Numbered from the stretch's first letter, positions 52,561-63,276 are shown. The stretch: DNA of 64,000 nucleotides from Pseudoxanthomonas sp. J31 (GCF_000510725.1 NZ_AZNZ01000004.1:62001-126000), one strand, 5' to 3'. A program made the numbers and translations. The notes: generated by a model not told the origin, from the sequence alone.

Positions 52561-53547
52561 TCAGCCTTCGATGCCCATCTTCGCCTTGACCAGCTGGGCG
52601 GACTGCGCGCCGTGGCGGTCATACGGACGGGTCAGGAAGTACTTGTCGGCCGGGAAGCCGGCCGGCAGGACCTTCTTGTCCAGGGTCACCAGCACCTCGC
52701 CGGTGCCCGGCACCAGCAGGTCGAACGCATCCGGGAACACGACCGCTTCCAGGCGGGCGCTGTTGACGGTGGCCTTCTCGCCGCCGTTGTCGGACATGGC
52801 CGAGGCCAGGAACACGTACCCCTTCACGACCAGCGGCACATCCGTGTTGCCGTTGCCGTCGCGCTTGCCGGCCAGCTTGGCTTCGACCTCGCGTGCGGCG
52901 GCCTCGTCCATCGGCAGCCAGAATTCCGAACTGTTGGCCAGGTCCATCGACGGCACCACTACGGCGTACTCCACCGAGTTGCGCCCGTGCAGGTCCACTT
53001 GGGCATTGCTCGTGGTGGTGTACAGGAAGATCGGGAACGCCTTCTTCTCCATGTCGTACTGGCCGAAACGGACGGTGTCGTTGATATCGATGGCGATATC
53101 ACCGATCTGGCGCACGCGGGCCAGGTACTCGTCCATCTTCGGCTTCAGCGCGGCGAGCATGTCCTTGCGCTTGAACGGGTCCTGCTCCTGGGCGAACTCC
53201 TTGGAGATGGTGTAGGCCAGCAGCTCCTCGTCGATCGGATCGGCCTTGCTCCAGTACAGGTCCACATAGGCCAGGTGCTCGGGGCTGTTCTCGTAGAACT
53301 GCTGGCCCAGCTTCATGTACGGCACGTAGGTACGGCCTTCGGCGCTGCGGAACGGCATCACGGTGATGTCGCGGCCATTGGCGTCCTTGGCTGCCACCAC
53401 CATCGCGCTCTTGCCGCCCTCAGGCCCGGCCGACGCGCTTGCGCCGTTGCCATCGGCCGAGGTGGTATCCCCACCGCTCTTGTCGCCACAACCGGCCAGC
53501 AGGCCGCCCGCCAGCAGCATCGCTGCCATCAACGCATTGATCTTCAC
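52561..53547 (-). CDS. Hypothetical lipoprotein
   Basis: About 328 residues from GTG 53547 (TGGAGATTCAG before it gives a better ribosome-binding site than the ATG at 53559). The signal peptide MKINALMAAMLLAGGLLAGC ends in a lipobox. A Gly/Ser/Asp-rich tether (24-45) precedes a domain with DITVMPFRSAEGRTYVPYMKLGQQF and KYFLTRPYDRHGAQ at the end. No family is recognised. Together with three other lipoprotein genes it makes an unusual cluster. Confidence 0.72.
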   Translation of the reverse strand: MKINALMAAMLLAGGLLAGCGDKSGGDTTSADGNGASASAGPEGGKSAMVVAAKDANGRDITVMPFRSAEGRTYVPYMKLGQQFYENSPEHLAYVDLYWSKADPIDEELLAYTISKEFAQEQDPFKRKDMLAALKPKMDEYLARVRQIGDIAIDINDTVRFGQYDMEKKAFPIFLYTTTSNAQVDLHGRNSVEYAVVVPSMDLANSSEFWLPMDEAAAREVEAKLAGKRDGNGNTDVPLVVKGYVFLASAMSDNGGEKATVNSARLEAVVFPDAFDLLVPGTGEVLVTLDKKVLPAGFPADKYFLTRPYDRHGAQSAQLVKAKMGIEG

Positions 53548-54123
53548 CTGAATCTCCATTGGGTTCGCAGTAGCCGTACTCCGGCGGCCACTCCGGTTCC
53601 CCAAAGCCGGCCGGCGCAAGAGGCCGGCAACGTTAGCGGCGACGATTCACTTTTCTTGACGGAACGGGACCAGGTTCACTTCCTGCCGCATGTGGCACAG
53701 GATCCTGACAGAGGCGCCGGCAGGCCGGGCAGACTCAGTGCGAGTCCATGCGCATCCTTCCGGCATTGCCGCCTGACGGAACGGGGTCAGGTTCACTTCC
53801 GAGGTCGGAACGGGGTCGCGGAACGGGGTCAGGTTCACCTCTTACTGGACGTGGCACAGGATCCTGCCAGATGCGCCGGAAGGCCCAGACAGACGTAGTG
53901 CGAGGCCATGCGCACTCTTCCGGCATGGCCGGCTGCCGCGCTTCAACCTCCCTGAATCGCCCCGGCTTCTGTAGACACCCCGAAGCCTCAAATTGATTGC
54001 CGCTTTTCGAACTCTACCGGAGGCAGGCCATCGTTGTGCCGCACCCAACCCAACGGGGAAAGTGAACCTGACCCCGTTATTGTCGAATTTCCTAGCCAGC
54101 AGCGCGCCCATATGTGCGCGCGA
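53548..54123. other. Repeat-rich intergenic region
   Basis: 576 bp between the lipoprotein gene and the DUF4411 gene, filled by the repeats at 53661-54079. I see no intact gene. Confidence 0.6.
53661..54079. repeat. Array of GAACGGGGTCAGGTTCAC repeats with an 80-bp direct duplication
   Basis: The core (GGAACGGGGTCAGGTTCAC or close variants) occurs directly at 53661-53679, 53778-53796 and 53821-53838, and inverted at 54062-54079. Two 80-bp blocks (53692-53771 and 53851-53931, each starting GTGGCACAGGATCCTG) are diverged direct copies. The inverted copy lies 45 bp from the end of the DUF4411 gene, marking the edge of the low-GC island. Confidence 0.7.
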
Positions 54124-54603
54124 TCAGCCGAACGTCCGACCGGAGCCCTTCACCAAGTCCAAAAAGCTTATGCAGGGCGGAGGCAGAATATGTACGCAAA
54201 CCGCGGGAATCTTGTACTTCTTCTTGTTACTCGGAAGAGTTGGCTGCCTACTCTCATTTGACACTAACTGAGCGCCAAATACCCTCCCTACAGCAATTAT
54301 TAAGATGTCATTCTCATCAACACCGTCAGGATGATATTGATCATTTGATATACCCAAACCATCTTTAATTAATTGCGCATACCTGAGTACGTCGTTAGTA
54401 ATAGGGAGGACCTTGAGCCCTACTTGACGGAGCCATGCCGCGCAATCCGGAGCCACATGCTCAACTTCGGTCATTGCTGGCTGCGGGATGCACAAATCGC
54501 CATTTTTAAACCCCTCCTCAAGCCAACCCCAAAGCGGAGGAAATATTCCAATCGGGTAGTTATCCCAAGCATGCACAATAGCAGAGGCATCAATGACCAG
54601 CAT
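54124..54603 (-). CDS. DUF4411 family PIN-like protein (putative toxin)
   Basis: A 159-residue protein with the PIN-type start LVIDASAIVHAWDNYP, acidic residues in TEVEHV, and NDILIIAVGRVFGAQLVSNE (near 108-127). PIN proteins are usually RNases. Such DUF4411 genes are commonly paired with Xre/ImmA proteins like the neighbour, which overlaps it by 14 bp. GC content is clearly below the flanks, indicating recent transfer. Toxin action is inferred from the family and its partner. Confidence 0.82.
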   Translation of the reverse strand: MLVIDASAIVHAWDNYPIGIFPPLWGWLEEGFKNGDLCIPQPAMTEVEHVAPDCAAWLRQVGLKVLPITNDVLRYAQLIKDGLGISNDQYHPDGVDENDILIIAVGRVFGAQLVSNESRQPTLPSNKKKYKIPAVCVHILPPPCISFLDLVKGSGRTFG

Positions 54604-55741
54604 AATGCCCCTCAAGCTTGTGTAAATCACCCACCTTTAAGCCATCGAGAAACTTACTGGCCTTTGTAAGAGTGATTCGCTGACGCTCCAGCGCCGAAAG
54701 AACCATCCGCACATAGCCATCGCCAAGTATGTGCTTTGGTTCCCTGTACCTATAAAGGCGGGCCCCGCCATCATCCTCCGGTATCGGCTGTTTAAGCTGC
54801 CACTCTTTATAGGCCGCATAGATCGAACGATCTATATAACCGGCATCCAAGAGCCTCAGCAGAATGACCTCCGAACTCACGCCGAGACGGGCCCGATGGT
54901 GCTTCAACCAATCGTCAATGCCCGATACATCTACCGGTACTGAAACCAGCCCCGTATTCTTCAGGTAACCATCGGGGATGAGGACGAGGGCAGCAAAGCG
55001 GTTAGCATCGCGCTCACGCCCGGAAATCAGCTCAAGGTCCGCCTCCTCATCGATCACACTATCTCGATGAAGAATGATATGAGCCAACTCATGGAAGAGG
55101 GTAAACGTTTGCCTGCTTTCGTATTTAGTTTTTCGAATAACTATTACAGGGAAGCTGTCGTGGTAGATAGCAAACCCAAGCACCGAGCTCGACTTTGGAA
55201 TCTGCCATTTTCCTTGATACCCATTAGTCCGAAATACCAACATTCCTTTACGCTCGATGGCGCGGCGATACCCGTCGAACGAATGGATTCCGTCTAAGTC
55301 AAGCCAACCCCTAACAACTGATGCTGCATCTTCGATCGATAACCCATCGACCTCAGGAGGATTAAATTCTTCAACGCCATCGTCTTCAATGTCAGCTCTC
55401 AGCGATAAATACGCCTCCCGCTGCCACTCTGCGAGTTCAATTATGCGCTTTACAGAGGCATCAATATCCACCTTCTGGTTGGCTAAGGCTCGAAAGCCGC
55501 TCGTAAAAACTTGCTCAGGATCGACCGGTCCAGACTCTAAAAAGAAAAGAACGCCTCGCCCAAGATAACTAGCCAGCCTCTGCAGTTGATTGAAAGTGAG
55601 CGCATCCTCACCCTGCTCAACACGCCCCAGGACCGAATGGCTCACACCAACGGCAGCAGCGAGCTCTTCCGTAGTGATACGGCGCTCGCCGCAACACCAC
55701 TGAATTCGCTGCCAGTTCACGTTGGAAATTCGCTCGACCAT
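54590..55741 (-). CDS. Xre-HTH / ImmA-IrrE metallopeptidase fusion (putative antitoxin)
   Basis: A 383-residue protein. Residues 8-65 are a helix-turn-helix (TTEELAAAVGVSHSVLGRVEQGE); residues about 160-260 are an ImmA/IrrE zinc peptidase with the HExxH motif in TLFHELAHIILH and the third ligand region ERDANRFAALVLIP. It probably represses its own operon and may be destroyed or inactivated on induction. Low GC content matches the next gene. A possible promoter (TTCTTA, 18-base spacer, TAATAC) lies just upstream. Confidence 0.9.
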   Translation of the reverse strand: MVERISNVNWQRIQWCCGERRITTEELAAAVGVSHSVLGRVEQGEDALTFNQLQRLASYLGRGVLFFLESGPVDPEQVFTSGFRALANQKVDIDASVKRIIELAEWQREAYLSLRADIEDDGVEEFNPPEVDGLSIEDAASVVRGWLDLDGIHSFDGYRRAIERKGMLVFRTNGYQGKWQIPKSSSVLGFAIYHDSFPVIVIRKTKYESRQTFTLFHELAHIILHRDSVIDEEADLELISGRERDANRFAALVLIPDGYLKNTGLVSVPVDVSGIDDWLKHHRARLGVSSEVILLRLLDAGYIDRSIYAAYKEWQLKQPIPEDDGGARLYRYREPKHILGDGYVRMVLSALERQRITLTKASKFLDGLKVGDLHKLEGHYAGH

Positions 55742-55802
55742 CTCAGTTCTGATGCCCCCAATGGGTATTAGCCTAGCACCTCAAACCTTAAGAAGAAGCC
55801 CC

Positions 55803-55832
55803 GAAAAAAGAAGGGCGGCCGTCCGGCCGCCC
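55803..55832 (-). terminator. Intrinsic terminator of aceE
   Basis: On the minus strand an 8-bp stem (GGGCGGCC / GGCCGCCC) with a 4-base loop is followed by TTCTTTTTT. It lies about 30 bp past the aceE stop. Confidence 0.85.
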
Positions 55833-55860
55833 CCCCCCTAACACCCTGTGGTGCCCCTCC

Positions 55861-58551
55861 TCAAACCCCCACAGGGTTGGCCTTCTCCGGATCGATCTTG
55901 TACAGCTTGATCGCCCTGGCCACATCCTTGCCGGTCATCTTGCCCTCCTTCGCCAGGGCCGCGATCGCCGCGTGGGCGATGTAGTAGCGGTCCACCTCGA
56001 AGAAGCGGCGCAGGTTGGCGCGGGTGTCGGAGCGGCCGAAGCCGTCGGTACCCAGCACGGTGTAGCTCATCGGCACGAAACCGCGGATCTGGTCGGCGAA
56101 CACGCGCACGTAGTCGGTGGCGGCGATGGCCGGGCCCTGGCGGCCCTCCAGCAGCTGGGTGACGTACGGCTTGCGCGGGGTCTCCTCCGGATGCAGGCGG
56201 TTCCAGCGCTCGGTGGCGAAGCCCTCCTTGCGCAGCTCGTTGAAGCTGGGGCAGGACCAGATGTCGGCGGTGACGCCGAAGTCCTTGTCCAGCAGCTCGG
56301 CGGCGGCGATGGCCTCGCGCAGGATCGTGCCCGAGCCCATCAGCTGCACGCGCAGCTCGCCCTTCTTGGGCTTGCCGGCGTCCTTCAGCAGGTACATACC
56401 CTTGATGATGCCCTCGGCCGCACCCTCCGGCATTTCCGGATGGGTGTAGTTCTCGTTCATCAGGGTGACGTAGTAGTACTCGTCGATCTGGTCCTCGAGC
56501 ATGGCCTTCATGCCGTGCTGCATGATGACCGTGACCTCGTAGCCGAAGGTCGGATCGTAGCTGCGGCAGTTCGGGATGGCGCCGGCCAGCAGGTGGCTGT
56601 GGCCGTCCTCGTGCTGCAGGCCCTCGCCGTTGAGGGTGGTGCGGCCGGAAGTGCCGCCGAGCAGGAAGCCGCGGGTACGCATGTCGGCCGCCTGCCAGGC
56701 GATGTCGCCCACGCGCTGGAAGCCGAACATCGAGTAGTAGATGTAGAACGGCAGCATCGGCACGTCGGACACCGAGTAGCTGGTGCCGGCGGCCATCCAC
56801 GACGCGATCGCGCCCGGCTCGCTGATGCCCTGCTGCAGCACTTGGCCGGACTGGTCCTCGCGGTAGTACATCAGCTGGTCGGCGTCGACCGGCTTGTACT
56901 TCTGGCCGAACGGGGCGTAGATGCCGATCTGGCGGAACAGGCCTTCCATGCCGAAGGTGCGGGCCTCGTCGGCCACGATCGGCACCAGGCGCGGACCGAT
57001 CTCCTTGTCGCGCAGGGCGATGTTGAGCGTCTGCACGAAGGCCATGGTGGTGGAGTAGGCGCGGTCGCCGCTGGACTTGAGCAGGCGCTCGAACTTGTCC
57101 AGGCCGGGCACGGCGAAGGACTTGCTGGCCTTGCGGCGGCGCTGCGGCAGGTAGCCGCCCAGCGCGGCGCGGCGCTCCTTGAGGTACTGCACTTCCGGCG
57201 AGTCCTCGCCGGGGTGGTAGAACGGAACCTGCTCCGCCTCGGCCAGCTGCTTGTCGCTGATCGGGATGTTGAAGCGGTCGCGGAACGCGCGCACGGCGTC
57301 GTCGTCCAGCTTCTTGGTCTGGTGGGTCGGGTTCAGCGACTCGCCGGCGCTGCCCATGCCGTAGCCCTTGACCGTCTTGGCCAGGATCACGGTCGGCATG
57401 CCCTTGGTGTTCACCGCGGCGTGGTAGGCGGCGTAGACCTTGTGCGGGTCATGGCCGCCGCGGTTCAGGCGCCAGATGTCCTCGTCGGACATGTTGGCGA
57501 CCATGGCGCGGGTCTCCGGGTACTTGCCGAAGAAGTGCTCGCGGGTATACGCGCCGCCGAAGGCCTTGCAGTTCTGGTACTCGCCGTCGACGGTTTCCAT
57601 CATCAGCTTGCGCAGGACGCCGTCGGTGTCCTTGGCCAGCAGCGGATCCCAGTAGCTGCCCCACAGGACCTTGATGACGTTCCAGCCGCCGCCGCGGAAC
57701 ACGCCTTCCAGCTCCTGGATGATCTTGCCGTTGCCGCGCACCGGGCCGTCCAGGCGCTGCAGGTTGCAGTTGACCACGAAGATCAGGTTGTCCAGGCCCT
57801 CGCGGCCAGCCAGGGCGATGGCGCCCAGGCTCTCCGGCTCGTCGGTCTCGCCGTCGCCCAGGAAGCACCAGACCTTGCGGTCGGACGGCTCGATCAGGCC
57901 GCGATGCTCCAGGTACTTCATGAACTGGGCCTGGTAGATCGCCGCCAGCGGGCCCAGGCCCATGGACACGGTCGGGGTCTGCCAGTAGTCCGGCATCAGC
58001 CAGGGGTGCGGGTAGGAGGAGATGCCGCGGCCGTCGACTTCCATGCGGAAGTTGTCCAGCTGGCTCTCGCTGATGCGGCCTTCCAGGAACGAGCGGGCGT
58101 AGATGCCCGGGGCGCTGTGGCCCTGGATGTAGAGCAGGTCGCCCGGGTGGTGGTCGGACGGGGCACGCCAGAAGTGGTTGAAGCCCACGTCGTACAGGGT
58201 CGCCGCCGAGGCGAAGGAGGCGATGTGGCCGCCCAGGTCGCCCGGCTTGCGGTTGGCGCGCACGACCATCGCCATGGCGTTCCAGCGGATGATCGAGCGG
58301 ATGCGCCACTCCAGCTCCGCGTTGCCCGGGCTCTTGGCCTCCTGGTGCGGCGGGATGGTGTTGACGTACTCGGTGGTGGGCGAGAACGGAAGGAACGCGC
58401 CGGAGCGGCGGGTCAGCTCGACCATGTCCTCCAGCAGTGCATGCGCACGCTCCGGGCCGTCACGGTCGATCACCGCCTTGAGCGATTCGATCCACTCGCG
58501 GGTCTCTACCGGATCCGGATCGTTGTGCAGCACATCGTTCAGCCAGTTCAT
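55861..58551 (-). CDS. aceE: Pyruvate dehydrogenase E1 component, homodimeric
   Basis: An 896-residue E1 of the pyruvate dehydrogenase complex (pyruvate to acetyl-CoA). The thiamine-diphosphate motif is intact: GDGETDEPES followed after about 25 residues by NCN (near 247-280). The length is that of the one-chain gammaproteobacterial enzyme. The ATG at 58551 has GGGAGTGAT before it. E2/E3 genes are not in this window, which is usual for Xanthomonads where aceE stands apart. The unit ends in a strong terminator. Confidence 0.97.
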   Translation of the reverse strand: MNWLNDVLHNDPDPVETREWIESLKAVIDRDGPERAHALLEDMVELTRRSGAFLPFSPTTEYVNTIPPHQEAKSPGNAELEWRIRSIIRWNAMAMVVRANRKPGDLGGHIASFASAATLYDVGFNHFWRAPSDHHPGDLLYIQGHSAPGIYARSFLEGRISESQLDNFRMEVDGRGISSYPHPWLMPDYWQTPTVSMGLGPLAAIYQAQFMKYLEHRGLIEPSDRKVWCFLGDGETDEPESLGAIALAGREGLDNLIFVVNCNLQRLDGPVRGNGKIIQELEGVFRGGGWNVIKVLWGSYWDPLLAKDTDGVLRKLMMETVDGEYQNCKAFGGAYTREHFFGKYPETRAMVANMSDEDIWRLNRGGHDPHKVYAAYHAAVNTKGMPTVILAKTVKGYGMGSAGESLNPTHQTKKLDDDAVRAFRDRFNIPISDKQLAEAEQVPFYHPGEDSPEVQYLKERRAALGGYLPQRRRKASKSFAVPGLDKFERLLKSSGDRAYSTTMAFVQTLNIALRDKEIGPRLVPIVADEARTFGMEGLFRQIGIYAPFGQKYKPVDADQLMYYREDQSGQVLQQGISEPGAIASWMAAGTSYSVSDVPMLPFYIYYSMFGFQRVGDIAWQAADMRTRGFLLGGTSGRTTLNGEGLQHEDGHSHLLAGAIPNCRSYDPTFGYEVTVIMQHGMKAMLEDQIDEYYYVTLMNENYTHPEMPEGAAEGIIKGMYLLKDAGKPKKGELRVQLMGSGTILREAIAAAELLDKDFGVTADIWSCPSFNELRKEGFATERWNRLHPEETPRKPYVTQLLEGRQGPAIAATDYVRVFADQIRGFVPMSYTVLGTDGFGRSDTRANLRRFFEVDRYYIAHAAIAALAKEGKMTGKDVARAIKLYKIDPEKANPVGV

Positions 58552-59313
58552 ATCACTCCCATTGCCGCGCGTGGGGGGCCGCGGCGTGACGTTCTTGTGG
58601 ACCCCGGAGTTTACCGCACGGGTGGCACCGGCCGCTTCGCTACGGGTGCGTATGTGCGGTGGGACAGGCTTTTTCACCGGTGTGAATTGCGAGGGGGAGA
58701 CGGGCCGCCGACCGCACCAAGGCCCGCCTGGCGGCACGTCTGGCGGATAGTCTCCGTTGCAACCAGTGGCGGCCGCGACTGACAGGGCTGTTGCCGGGCG
58801 ACGCACTGCACGCCCACCGGATCGCAGCCGGAGCAGGTTTTGTTGCGTCGCAAAAAACGCCAGCAAACGACCGTGTGTGGGGTCGGGGCACTACATATCT
58901 ATACGGGGTCGCGACTGATGGCCCTGATCCAGGTCAGATCGATGGGCGTTGGCCGTGCCGGGCGGGCGATGCGGAGGCACGCCTGATCCAGCGCCGATGC
59001 GGGTGCCGCCGGACACATGCTTGCCGGGTTGCTCCCGCGCCCGGCGGGTAGGAGCCGGGACGAAAGCGTCGACCGCGACCATGCCGCTGTGGGAGCCCAC
59101 CCGGGCAGGTTGGCCTGCAATGCCGGCGACCTGGTCGCTGGAGGGACTGCGGCATGGTCCCACCGCCGCCGGGTGCCTGAAGAACCGTTCAGGCATGGCC
59201 TCCGATCACCACGTGGCCTTTGCATCTGCCCCCATACGATCCAGTACTGGCAGCCTGCCCCCCGGGGCGCCTCCGCAGGCCGCCGTATCCCTGCGGGACT
59301 GGAGACCGACGCA
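58552..59313. other. Long intergenic region upstream of aceE and the STAS gene
   Basis: 762 bp without a convincing gene, carrying both divergent promoters. It contains the FNR-like box at 58924-58937 and a 13-of-14-bp inverted repeat with arms at 59077-59090 and 59146-59159 (GACCATGCCGC[T/A]GT). A minus-strand TATAGAT at about 58897-58903 could be an aceE -10 element. Short open frames here look random. Confidence 0.5.
58924..58937. promoter_or_regulatory. Weak FNR/DNR-like dyad
   Basis: CTGATCCAGGTCAG is a degenerate form of the TTGAYC-N2-GRTCAR dyads seen elsewhere in the window. It lies about 380 bp from both flanking genes, further than the other boxes, so its role is doubtful. Confidence 0.3.
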
Positions 59314-59727
59314 ATGAGCCAGCTCAGGATCGACCCCACCCCGCCGCACAACGGCGTCCAGCGCATTGCCGTCAGCGGCCGCCTGGACGCGGGCAGCTAT
59401 CCGGAGCTGGACCAGGCGCTGGATCCGCTGCTGGCCGACGACCGGGTGTCGTCGGTGGTGCTGGACCTGGAAGGCCTCAACTACATCAACAGCGCCGGCA
59501 TCCGTTCGCTCGAGCGGGTGCGCCGCGCCCTCGCCGCCCGCCATCGCGCCGTTCTGCTGGTCAACCTGCAACCCCAGGTGCGGAAAGTCCTCGACGTGGT
59601 CGAGGCGGTACCGGTCGAGGAGGTGTTTGCCTCCTACGAGGAGGCCGACGCGTACTTCGACGTCATGCAGCGCCGACTGGTGTCCAAGGTGGCGGCGCAC
59701 GCGCCGGAAGCCGGCGCGGACGGCTGA
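59314..59727 (+). CDS. STAS-domain anti-anti-sigma-type protein
   Basis: A 137-residue single STAS domain of the SpoIIAA/anti-sigma-antagonist type. The site of regulatory phosphorylation is the Ser in YINSAGIRSLERV (near 62). The blocks RIAVSGRLDAGSYPELDQAL and VVLDLEGLNY also match. The ATG follows GGAGACCGACGC. No matching anti-sigma kinase is nearby, so the partner would be elsewhere. Confidence 0.9.
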   Translation: MSQLRIDPTPPHNGVQRIAVSGRLDAGSYPELDQALDPLLADDRVSSVVLDLEGLNYINSAGIRSLERVRRALAARHRAVLLVNLQPQVRKVLDVVEAVPVEEVFASYEEADAYFDVMQRRLVSKVAAHAPEAGADG

Positions 59728-59832
59728 TCCCTCGGCCTCAGCGCCGTCCCGTTCCGTTGCTTCGCTGTCTGCGCTGCGTTATCCGGGCCGGCAGAACACC
59801 GAACCTGCCCACCTCGCTGCAGCCACGACGGT

Positions 59833-59973
59833 CTAGCTGCACTCCTGCGAAAGCTTGACGTGGGTGTCGTACGCCGCGTGGGCAATCGTCATCAGGCTTG
59901 CGCGGTTATGCCATGTCCAAGCGAAGGCAAGGAAGGCGAACAGCATCAGCGGCAGACTGTTCCTGGTCTTCAT
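59833..59973 (-). CDS. Small single-helix membrane protein (cassette member)
   Basis: A 46-residue protein from the ATG at 59973: basic N-terminus, one hydrophobic helix (MKTRNSLPLMLFAFLAFAW), then a short polar C-terminus. It lies 44 bp after the CPBP-like gene on the same strand, in the same lower-GC stretch. No family; weak ribosome-binding site. It could assist immunity or export of the peptide encoded at 60529. Confidence 0.45.
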   Translation of the reverse strand: MKTRNSLPLMLFAFLAFAWTWHNRASLMTIAHAAYDTHVKLSQECS

Positions 59974-60017
59974 AGCGGCAACCGAATGTGTACGTCCATC
60001 ACGCGAGCACGCATGTT

Positions 60018-60482
60018 TCACGCGCCCCCCAATGTCATCCCGTAGTACGCCACCGACAGGACAAGCAGGGCATTGGATGCAAGATGCAGCATCCAGGTAT
60101 GGAAGAAGGCGACCTTTGCCCCGTCCTTGCGTGCCAGGCAATACATGACCGAAAGGGATATACCTCCGGGCAGTCCGTACACCAGGCCATTGAAAGGGCC
60201 ATTCATCACAAGGTGCAGGACGAAGAAGACAAGCCCGGCCAAGGCACCGCCTACATAGAGGGCCACGGGCTTCCCCCTGCCCAGCTTCAAGCTCGCCTCG
60301 ACAAGAAGCGAATGAATGAGGGCCGTTTCAAGGAACGGCATCACCAGGATCACGGGAAGCAGGTTAGGCAGCTCGAGGAACCTGGCAGGATTCACTGGGC
60401 CAGCCAACAAGTCGCGGCACAACAGGCCAAGAAGCAAGCTTGCGAGATAGTCCAGAATCAGGATGAGCGGCAGATAGTTCAT
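60018..60482 (-). CDS. CPBP-like (CAAX/bacteriocin-processing-type) membrane protein
   Basis: A 154-residue protein with about five helices. Motifs resemble a divergent CPBP intramembrane-protease family: PFLETALIHSLLVE (first acidic site), FVLHLVMNG (F-x2-H) and HLASNALL (H-x3-N). In lactic-acid bacteria such proteins serve as immunity factors for class II bacteriocins. Here it follows the GG-leader peptide gene after a 10-bp hairpin. Function is inferred; the acidic first motif has E-T instead of E-E. Confidence 0.6.
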   Translation of the reverse strand: MNYLPLILILDYLASLLLGLLCRDLLAGPVNPARFLELPNLLPVILVMPFLETALIHSLLVEASLKLGRGKPVALYVGGALAGLVFFVLHLVMNGPFNGLVYGLPGGISLSVMYCLARKDGAKVAFFHTWMLHLASNALLVLSVAYYGMTLGGA

Positions 60483-60499
60483 GCACTGCTCTCAGAGGC

Positions 60500-60523
60500 A
60501 GGGGCGCGGCAATCCGCGCCCCT
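60500..60523 (-). promoter_or_regulatory. Intercistronic hairpin between peptide and CPBP genes
   Basis: A perfect 10-bp stem AGGGGCGCGG / CCGCGCCCCT with a 4-base loop, without a T-run, lies 5 bp past the peptide stop and 17 bp before the CPBP-like start. Such structures often reduce read-through and stabilise the upstream mRNA, so more peptide than partner is made. Confidence 0.65.
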
Positions 60524-60528
60524 GGTCA

Positions 60529-60759
60529 TTACTCACCGCGGAAGGTATCCCGGAGGGACCGGTACGCATCCGCCACGGTAAACATCACGTGGGCGGTGAA
60601 ATCCACCAGACCATCGTAAATGTTGGTCAGGGTCCTCCCCAGATTGCCAGGATCACCTTCGACGCTGACCTTGGCACAGAGGTCGCCCTTGCAGACCTCG
60701 CCCGCCATCTTCATGCCCCCGCAAACATACGGGACTTCGTCGACTTTCAAGATACGCAT
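60529..60759 (-). CDS. Small peptide with double-glycine leader (bacteriocin/pheromone-like precursor)
   Basis: A 76-residue protein. Residues 1-15 (MRILKVDEVPYVCGG) fit the double-glycine leader exactly: Leu at -12, Glu at -8, Val at -7, Val at -4, Gly-Gly at -2/-1. The predicted 61-residue mature peptide carries two Cys (positions 23 and 28) that may form a disulfide and is net acidic. AAGGAG six bases before the second of two tandem ATGs sets the start at 60759. Lower GC than the flanks. No ABC transporter with a C39 peptidase lies in the window. Confidence 0.6.
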   Translation of the reverse strand: MRILKVDEVPYVCGGMKMAGEVCKGDLCAKVSVEGDPGNLGRTLTNIYDGLVDFTAHVMFTVADAYRSLRDTFRGE

Positions 60760-60981
60760 CATCCACTCCTTGGATTCTGCGTGCGGACCACCCCTGGCCC
60801 GCACGGCCGGCCCCTGCCGGCCATCGCTATTTTTCATATCCGGCAAGGCGCCGCCAGAGCCCACGCCCTGAATCTCGGGTCAGAAAACTCCGACCCGATC
60901 CGTCGCGTCGGCAGGCTGGCGTGTGGACGGCGACGACCTGCCCGAATGCGCGGCACCCGTCGCCATGCACGCCAGCGGGGC

Positions 60982-63276
<2,295 letters not shown>

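Noticed and set aside
58791-59051. Plus-strand 86-codon frame in the aceE-STAS gap
   Set aside because: Cys/Arg-rich random-looking sequence overlapping the promoter region; no support.
59017-59313. N-terminal extension of the STAS protein by 99 residues
   Set aside because: The extension covers an intergenic inverted repeat; the ATG at 59314 has a ribosome-binding site and starts the STAS fold.
60763-60864. Longer start for the GG-leader peptide (111 residues)
   Set aside because: The upstream part is Gly/Arg-rich; AAGGAG lies directly before the tandem ATGs and the leader must start there to fit the consensus.
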